A DNA stretch of 64,000 bases from Chrysaora quinquecirrha (taxonomy: Eukaryota > Cnidaria > Scyphozoa > Semaeostomeae > Pelagiidae). The notes beneath the pieces are model-generated. The model saw only the letters and a program-made list of their open reading frames with translations, did no database searches and was not told the DNA's origin. Each line of letters opens with the position of its first letter. The first letter of the stretch is position 1. Made by a program: the position numbers and the translations under genes. Where the stretch lies: the NCBI GenBank assembly GCA_014526335.1, contig JACTAT010000060.1, forward strand, positions 2,873,203 through 2,937,202, in the 5' to 3' direction. This document shows, one piece after another, positions 57,478 to 64,000 of the stretch.

Positions 57478-58290
57478 TTGTAAGTTATAGTGCATCCGTC
57501 TCTAAAATTTACTTTCGAAAAGGAGCAAAACAACTCTTTGCCGTTTCTCGACTAAAAATGCCTTGGATAGGAAATGTCTCATTGCGATTCGAAAATCAAA
57601 CTAAAAATGCCATTACTAAGTGCTTCGCTGCTGCCAGCCCTTAGTTAGTTTTTAGCATTCGGAAATTTCTACCATCCATTAAAATGGATTGCGTACCTAC
57701 CACACAAAAAAGTTTGCTCATTTATGAATTTTCATGCCGATGTGATACCAGGTACGTAGGTCGTACTTTCATAGTTTGGGCCTTGCTCAATAAATATTTT
57801 GTACAGAAATACAGCATTTTCATAAAAATAGTATATCAAAATGGCAATGTTGCCTTGGATGAATAAAAGCTGAGAAAAAACATATCTAAAAACTTCAGAA
57901 ACCAGCTGTTGAGAATTGCACCTTTGCTAAAACTACTTTCGCTTTCAAAGTATCTCAAACAAGCGAAAATTCCCAAATTTTCAAACTGAAAATGCCAGTA
58001 ACTTTTTTGCTCCAATGATCAACACTTTAATATCAAAATCTTCGGAAAGGCCTGTTCTTTTTGCCTATTGGTCTTCCCGCTGTATCAGCTGATTAGTGCT
58101 TAAAACACAATACCAATTCAGCTTTTCGTTCTTTCTGATTTGTGCATTTCGAGCCGCATCTGTGTATAAATTCAGCCTTAGTCTATTGTTTCGGTTTGTT
58201 TCTGATGTTCATACTCTGAGGAGTTTCAGACGAAAAAAGCTTTAAGTATGTTTGAAAATGATTCCGCTGTTGATCGCAATTTATCATGAA
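57478..58290 (+). mobile_element. Penelope-like element, lineage Y, copy with hammerhead tail
   Basis: Plus strand: [15 protein letters not shown] (shifted), then an internal deletion to [24 protein letters not shown] and a stop, then [20 protein letters not shown] and RYVGRT of GIY-YIG. At about 57775 unrelated sequence intervenes. The lineage Y 3' tail returns at about 58050 (CTATTGGTCTTCCCGCTGTA) and contains hammerhead motif D. Confidence 0.85.
58210..58250 (+). ncRNA. Hammerhead ribozyme candidate D (Penelope lineage Y tail)
   Basis: Plus strand: CAUACU, CUGAGGA core, GUUUCAGAC stem II (G-C, U-A, U-G), GAA core, AAAAGCUUU (three-pair stem III), A at the cleavage position, AGUAUG closing stem I with six pairs. 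All invariant core bases are present. Differences from motif E fall in stem-loops II and III, not in the core. Confidence 0.65.
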
Positions 58291-59089
58291 GTAGAGCAAC
58301 AAAAATTGATCAAATATTGAACAATAGCAGCTTCAACAACAATATCCAGATAAAGTTAAGCAAAATTACTAATTAGAAGTCCCTGGGAATGTATCCTATC
58401 CAGAATTTGCGTGACCCCCCGTCAGTTACTTCCTATAGTGAGTCCCCCTGGGGAAGGGAAGTCGCCGATGCCGTAGAAAAATGTGCGAAGGACCCCGGCA
58501 GGATGCATTGTGATGAAATGAAACTGAAACTCTATCACTTCTCCGTATAGTTGCGTGTGTTTGGTTTGAATGATTTGAAAGACCCATTCACGCTACTCGG
58601 CCTTAAGAACATAATTGAAAATTCGAATGCATCTTCGAATTCGCTCTGAATAAAAAAGACGGGGTTTTTTGCATAAAATAATAATGAAGTGCACAAATAT
58701 AAACCAAAATAAAAAACCAAAATATAAAGGTGTAGTACCAGCACCTGCTTTGCGCCCCAGGTGTATTGATTTCGTATATGACCCCATTTGTTCCGGGGTG
58801 CACTACGGCTGTGTTTATATATTGAGCCTGGCCCTGACCCATCAGCTGATCCCCCATAAAAGCATTCAGGGCCGAGATCAGTATAATTTGTTTTATTTAT
58901 AGGCGCCCCATTGTCTCTGCCTCCAGAAACAATGTCAGTGTACGAGGCTTCTTGAGCCATTTTGTGTATATATATTTGTGTATGTGTGTGTGTGTGAGTG
59001 CATTTATATATATTCATCTCTTATAGTTATCTAGGTGTATAGGAGTAGGGATCACGCACTGCAATGTGCCCAATTGTGTTTCAGTAATA
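58291..59089. other. Unassigned stretch with a TG microsatellite
   Basis: A TG-rich run lies at about 58970-58996. A 160-codon minus-strand open frame crosses it (starting with Thr-His repeats) and matches nothing; it is probably chance. Confidence 0.4.
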
Positions 59090-60720
59090 TTATGTTAGAA
59101 CCGAGATACTTGCCAAGTGTTATTTTTGTTCCTTTTTAGTGCTAGAAAAGTGGGGCAGGGCCAGCAATCTTTTAAAACATTGTCATTGTTTATTAAATGA
59201 CAATTATTTCGTAGGATTTTTTGAATTTGTATAGTTCTGTTATCAAAGGTACAACAAATCGGAGATTTGGTGTATAGTGCTTTTTCTCAGCAACTATACT
59301 CACTTTTTATAGGTCGGCTTATGACAATCTTTTGACCTTGTGACAAGATCAAACTGGGTATCTATTGCTTTACGATCATATCCTCTTCCAGTGAGGATGT
59401 ATTTCAGTTGTTGTAGTTTAGATGTCAGTCCAGCATTATGAGTAATATTTCTTCTGTATCGCAAACCTTGACGGTAAATAACGCTGTTTTTGCAGCTTTT
59501 CGGGTGAAAGGATTTAGCATTGAAAAGATTACACTGCCGATACTAGTTCCATGTATCTTTTGGCAGGATTTTGAAATAAATAGTTTTGCTTTAGTATAAA
59601 TTCCATTACTTGGTTTATATAAAGTATAGGTAAAGGGCAGTCGTCGCCATACAAGTTGAAATTGCTTCGATGCAGAATGACATCCCTTGAGCTTGTGGGA
59701 TATTTATGCAAAGCGATTTAACTTTAACGTCTAGTGTATCCGGCTATAAGTAAGCCTTTAGGTATATCATCACTTGAAATGGTTAAAAGGGCCTGTAAGA
59801 AATGAACGAGTCACTTTTTTTCTAGAATTGGCCTGAGATAGTCAAGTATGTATAGTAAATGAATTTCAGTGGGTGATCCACACCCAGAGACATTGGGCCT
59901 TCCTTGTATTGAGCCTTATTTATGTATTTTCGGTAGCATGTAAAAATTGGCATTCTTACATTAGAATTAGGCGACAAATTTCTATAGACGTCATTAGCAA
60001 TATACTTTTTAGAGAGTATGCGCCTAAAAGTTGTAACAAGGGTTGCTATTTCCCCTGTCATGTCTATGGGGGTGTTCTTTGAAATATTTTTCAATGTTTA
60101 GTTGTTTGTGAGCCTCCTTCCGGAACTATAAATCGTTAGGCCAAAGTACGATCTGACCACCTTTATCGCAACATTGAATTGTAACCTCGTTTTGAGTTGC
60201 AATGTTTCTAAGCCTCTTTTCCTCTGAGTTATACCATCTCCCCAAGGGTCACAGGTGAGGGTGAAGGTGAAATGGTGCTTTAGGGTCTCAGTAGTAGGTT
60301 AACTAATCGAGATCTCGACTTTGGCCGTGACGCAACCGTGGCTGGCTCGAACCCTGACGACACTGAGCTTCTGACACCACGAGTCAGATGGATTACACCA
60401 CGAGGCCATACACAGCACCTAAGGTTGCACCTTCAAGGGTTGGGTGTATATTTCTCTTATTTGATTTTTCGATATTGTAAAAGAACCTCGCTATTATATC
60501 GTTATCTTAATTTTCTGGTTCCTAAGTAGATTTTAGCATAGATGGTTTTATCTCTTTATCGTTATTCTCGTTCCTAAAAAAATCATTTATGCTCATTCGC
60601 CTTTTGAAATCCATGAAGGATTGTAAAGTAACCATGAGTGGTATAGGATTTGGTGTTTCTTTGAAGGACAAGCCTTTGTTAACAAGTTTATATTTGAATC
60701 GTCCTAATCTTTATTAGACA
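59090..60720 (-). mobile_element. Penelope-like element, lineage Z, decayed
   Basis: On the minus strand: VNKGLSFKETPNPIP, MDFKRRMSINDFF, then (after a SINE at 60250-60434) CCDKGGQIVLWPNDL, FYMLPKIHK, GRPNVSGCGSPTE, LDYLRPILEKK, a damaged TNIPQAQG block, then SFHPKSCKNSVIYRQGLRYR and LKYILTGRGYDRKAID. This block order is that of a Penelope RT, but the residues differ from lineages X and Y throughout. The YxDD block is deleted near 59530, frames are broken and no endonuclease is seen. Confidence 0.8.
60250..60434 (-). mobile_element. 185-bp tRNA-headed SINE inserted in Penelope lineage Z
   Basis: AAGGGT flanks the insert at 60244-60249 and 60435-60440. The minus strand begins with a tRNA-like head: GGCCTCGTGGTGTAATCC with A-box character, and B box GGTTCGAGCC (60410-60334). 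A short non-tRNA body follows. Removing the insert brings the lineage Z frame blocks back together. Confidence 0.65.
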
Positions 60721-60837
60721 TCTTAAAAATGTTATCCCCTTGTGTTTCTGTTTCCTTGAGATATCTTACTGCTTCGATTTTTTAGATACTTACGTTTTGC
60801 TGATTTCTGCGATATAATATTTTTTTGTACTTTCTTT
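60721..60837. other. Short spacer between Penelope copies
   Basis: No feature seen between the start of lineage Z (minus) and the lineage Y fragment (plus). Confidence 0.3.
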
Positions 60838-61338
60838 TCATTTCTACCATCCATTTAAAAGGATTCGATCCAAAACATCGAAAAGTTTGGTTATTTCCGA
60901 ATTTTCGTGCCGGTGTAATGCCAGGTATGTAGGCCGCACTTCCCAGAGACTAGGAAAGAGGGTCAAACAGCATGTTCCTAACCAACATTTGTGACCACAA
61001 ATTTCGGCTAAGGAGCAACCACCCCGCAACTCTTGGCAACAACCCACCCTTAAACATGATTCTCTCATTAAGACAACATTAACTAGATCACCAAGAGTGT
61101 GCGGAAAATTAAAACGAGGATTGTTTTCGAATAATTGGCAAGGCTAGATCTTCGTTTCATCTCAGCGTTTTGGAAAGAATCTGTCCACATCAAAACCAAA
61201 CATAGCAATGCTGTCGCAATGTGCGAAGGATGGCGGTACAACGCTTACCAAAGAGTGTTTGCAAAAATTTGCAACAATGAAACAATGATTTCACAAATGA
61301 ATCCATGTCCAGCAGTGCAACAGCTGCAGCAAAACTGA

Positions 61339-61680
61339 TTTTGATCATGATTATCATGATTATCACAATAATTATGACCATGACGATGATGATGATGATG
61401 ATGACCATGATTATCATAATGATCATGACCATAACGATGATGACGATGAAGATAACCATGATTATCACAATGATCATGACCATGACGATGATGTTGATGT
61501 TGATGACCATGATTATCACAATGATCACAATGATCATGACCATGACGATGATGATGATGATGAGGACCATGATTATCACAATGATCATGACCATGACGAT
61601 GATGATGATGATGATGACCATGATTATCACAATGATCATGACCATGACAATAACGACAACGATAATGATAATAACATGCT
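61339..61680. repeat. ~48-bp minisatellite, GATCATGACCATGACGATGA family
   Basis: About six or seven units of a ~48-bp sequence built from ATGATTATCACAATGATCAT, GACCATGACGATGATGATGA and GATGACC. Each unit ends in a variable GAT run. Open frames across it in several phases (Met-Ile, His-Asp or Met-Thr repeats) are a consequence of the repeat, not genes. Confidence 0.85.
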
Positions 61681-62388
61681 GAATCTGACAGTGATGATGT
61701 CAATGATTATGATAATGATGATTTTGGTGGTGTTGCTGATCGTAATTTCGTTCACTCGAATCTCGCGAGCACTTTCACCTTCAATTCTGGACAGCAATGG
61801 GCCGTTCTCGATTCCCAAATTTGCATATATAGTTATAAGATTTTGTGTCATTTTCAAAAAAGAGAACAGAGAGAGCTTGTGGCGTAATAGAAATTCTGGC
61901 ATAAACTTGCATCAACTCGATAAACAAAACAAAGAATCTATCTCCCGACCTAATTGCCAATGAGTAATCCCCGCCAATAGCTATTTTAACAGTTGATTGC
62001 CATTCGAAAACATGTTTATGTCGACTTTCAGGTGCAGTCCATGTAAATTACGCACAGCCGTGATTTTCGCTCAATCATAATCAATGTATTTAAAATAGTA
62101 TTCCATAGTCATAACTATATCAGCCTGAAAAATTTTATTGAAATTTGAGGGACAGATCTCCAGTAAATAAATACTAATATGATCCATATGTATTCTTTTC
62201 ATGGTACTCATTTGCTTTTATGCACCTGCGGACCGCGGAAGCATATAAAAGTAAACGAAACTATTGAAATTGAAGACTAAAAAATGAAAAACTTTATTGA
62301 AGGACATACACGGATAGAGTTGTTACGATCATTGATTCGAGTATGAAAACATGAAAATGAAAACCAAACGATCATAAAAAATATTGAG

Positions 62389-62463
62389 AGTACCGTGAAA
62401 CGGGGATCGAACTCCAGACCTCTAGTTTAAGAAAGCGGTGGTTTAGACCAGTTCGCTACAGTA
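62389..62463 (-). repeat. tRNA-like segment of R1 copy 2
   Basis: Minus strand A box TAGCGAACTGG and B box GTTCGATCC, the latter closer to consensus than in copy 1. Possible RNA polymerase III promoter; no full cloverleaf. Confidence 0.6.
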
Positions 62464-62590
62464 GAAAATGCTGCTAATTGATGTTTATAGTAAATTAATT
62501 GCTTTTTTGCTAATGATATCATTAATGCCGACACTTACAGCGACTTCAAAGTTAATCTATTGTTACATTTTGGCAAAAAAAGAGCGTCTT

Positions 62591-62593
<3 letters not shown>

Positions 62594-62652
<59 letters not shown>
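62594..62652. repeat. CT microsatellite
   Basis: An uninterrupted run of about 29 CT dinucleotides within R1 copy 2. In copy 1 the same position holds AGGTAGGTAGGTAGG and only a short CT run (about 31018-31045). Confidence 0.95.
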
Positions 62653-62655
<3 letters not shown>

Positions 62656-62960
62656 GTATCCGTGACATCGCATCCCTCTCATTATGTGCTCATCCTTCGC
62701 ACATAAAAAGTCGGTTCTGTGAAGACAGAAATATTTCGTTTACTCACTTCGACTCTTCAATTAATTTTCATTGTTATTCCACTGACAACTGATTGGTGGT
62801 TAAAAACAATGCTAATTTAGCTTTTCTGTCTGTTTTGTGCATTTCGAGCCGCATCTGGGTATAAATTCCGCCTTAGTTTATTGTTTCGGTCTGTTTCTTA
62901 CTTTGTACTTTTAAAGCTTTGAAGTATGCCCGGATCAGTTTCGGCTGTTTATCGCAATTA

Positions 62961-64000
62961 AAAATAAAATGCGTGTAAGCATTTAATATCTCAACCAAGT
63001 ATTACAGCTTTCCTGGCTAGCACCCACGTGGGAGCTATCTTTATTTGTTCTATAAGATATTTTCTTGTCGAGGGTTATTTCTTCAACCCCCCACAGTAAT
63101 TTAGCAATCAGTGATTTTGTTGAAAAAGGACAGTATTTTATTTTTGAGGCCCGCGAAAAGTCAGTGATTAGGGTTTGGATTTTGCTATATTTCTAAGTGA
63201 AAAGGGGGTCAACGATAGACTGATGGACGAGGGTGCATCTCTGTATCTGTCTTTCAAATTTGAGAGGCACCCGCCGGGCTTCAGCTTCAGCCAGCTCTGT
63301 AATTTCTTCGTGAATTCTCTCTTCGATCTCTTCCGGGTATCTCTCTTTCGTTTTCTTAAAAAATGTATCTCAACCTGCCGTCCCTCCATTTCCCTCATTC
63401 ATGTTGATGAAAATAAAATTTATGAATGACAAGAAAACGCAAACACTGCTGGCTTCGCTACAAACGCAAACGAGGGAGTCAACATTTGCTAGTGACGTCA
63501 TAATAGCAATTTTATATCCCGTTGTGCGAAATTGTGTCCGTCAAGATTTTCATAGCGAACTGAACGTTGATTATACGAGAAAACAAAGGGCCATGTGTCT
63601 TGATGTGGGCTGTGAAACTTCAACATGAAATAAAAAAAATTGTGAACTTAATTTGGAAACTATTCGACTATCTGAGCATCATTCTTTTGACAGATGAATA
63701 TGGTCGAAAAAACTCCGCTGGTTTATTCTCGCTGATCACGGCACGGCCTATTTTCTAATGTCGATATAAGATGAGTTGAAAGGTGATTTCCTGTTTCTTC
63801 TTTCCTTTTCGCAGTACCTAGTAGATAGGCCTATCCGTTTTAATATTATTCTGTGTTTATCTTCATGTTCTTAAAAAAACTTATGGTCAAGTCCAATTTT
63901 GTGTGGGATAGATATATAGCTACTCCATCCACAAACAGGTAGGTAGATAGATAGATAGGCCTAGGCTATAAAAATCTTAAATATTCCTGTTGATACCTAG
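62961..64000. other. Unassigned sequence to the window end
   Basis: No gene recognised. A short AGGTAGGTAGATAGATAGAT run lies at about 63939-63960. The small open frames match nothing I know. Confidence 0.35.

Larger units (their letters stand above)
61201..62707 (-). repeat. R1 repeat, copy 2, precisely bounded
   Basis: The flanking Penelope sequence (ACCAAA before, AAGTCGG after) fixes the ends: the uninterrupted homologue at 24990-25015 reads ACCAAAAGGCCGG on the minus strand. The repeat is 1507 bp. Inverted ATGTGCGAAGGATG motifs lie at 61219-61232 and 62691-62704. A tRNA-like part is at 62389-62463, an expanded GATCATGAC minisatellite at 61339-61680 and a CT microsatellite at 62594-62652. 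Copy 1 at 29791-31100 lacks most of the minisatellite and CT expansion. Confidence 0.85.
60838..62960 (+). mobile_element. Penelope-like element, lineage Y, 3' part split by R1
   Basis: 60838-61200 decays from the GIY-YIG start (TTTCTACCATCCATTTAAA and a CCAGGTATGTAGGCCGCAC block matching RYVGRT) to ARLDLRFISAFWKESV, matching ARSLFHLRVLESV. At 61201 R1 is inserted. At 62708 the element resumes (AAGTCGGTTCTGTGAAGAC) and runs through the non-coding tail (GGGTATAAATTCCGCCTTA) to about 62960. The hammerhead in this tail is damaged: the CUGAGGA core is missing. Confidence 0.8.

Noticed and set aside
58535..59017. 160-codon minus-strand frame
   Set aside because: It starts in a TG microsatellite (Thr-His repeat) and shows no domain; three overlapping frames are equally open.
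61190..61703. Long open frames of His-Asp, Met-Ile or Met-Thr repeats on both strands
   Set aside because: They are translations of the ~48-bp minisatellite in R1 copy 2, open in several phases at once.
62468..62665. Open frame ending in a Leu-Ser repeat
   Set aside because: Product of the CT microsatellite.

Overview
This is AT-rich nuclear DNA of an animal. The best gene is spliced, with nine coding exons and GT-AG introns. The rest is a dense graveyard of transposable elements: Penelope-like, BEL/Pao, Ty3/gypsy, CR1/jockey-like LINEs, piggyBac, hAT-like elements, tRNA-headed SINEs and MITEs. Abundant GIY-YIG Penelope elements suggest a non-mammalian animal, probably a marine invertebrate such as a cnidarian. 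The phylum cannot be proved from this window.

Layout. 0-5.8 kb: unassigned sequence with several dispersed repeats. 5.8-8.6 kb: a decayed LINE on the minus strand. 8.6-11.7 kb: TGCAAA-rich stretches and a weak two-exon candidate gene. 11.7-17.8 kb: four adjoining minus-strand remnants (LINE PHD finger, Ty3/gypsy integrase with its 3' LTR start, piggyBac, BEL/Pao gag-pol). A 203-bp insert with a hammerhead-like motif sits in gag. 17.8-19.8 kb: homopolymer-stretched sequence, probably an assembly artefact. 19.8-22.2 kb: simple and duplicated repeats, tRNA-like SINE heads and a second BEL/Pao end. 23.4-32.6 kb: a nested Penelope complex. Two Penelope lineages (here X and Y) lie head to tail and are interrupted by a DNA transposon carrying an XPG/FEN1-like nuclease pseudogene, by a hAT-like element, by a 1.3-kb repeat (R1) and by a MITE. 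33.3-38.3 kb: a broken, unrecognised multi-copy-type protein, split by a 1.0-kb element with a perfect 8-bp target duplication. 39.5-51.6 kb: general transcription factor TFIIB, intact. 51.8-53.8 kb: a second homopolymer-stretched block. 53.8-64 kb: MITEs, a LINE 3' end, two lineage Y Penelope copies, a third Penelope lineage (Z) with a SINE inside, and a second R1 copy.

How it fits together. Only TFIIB looks like a functional host gene. Its 933-nt coding sequence joins in frame across all nine exons, and its introns have absorbed Penelope pieces and foldback repeats. The Penelope copies are the thread through the rest. Five short segments attached to them or inserted alone fold as hammerhead or hammerhead-like ribozymes. 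Uninterrupted Penelope copies give 'empty sites' that fix the exact ends of two inserted elements.
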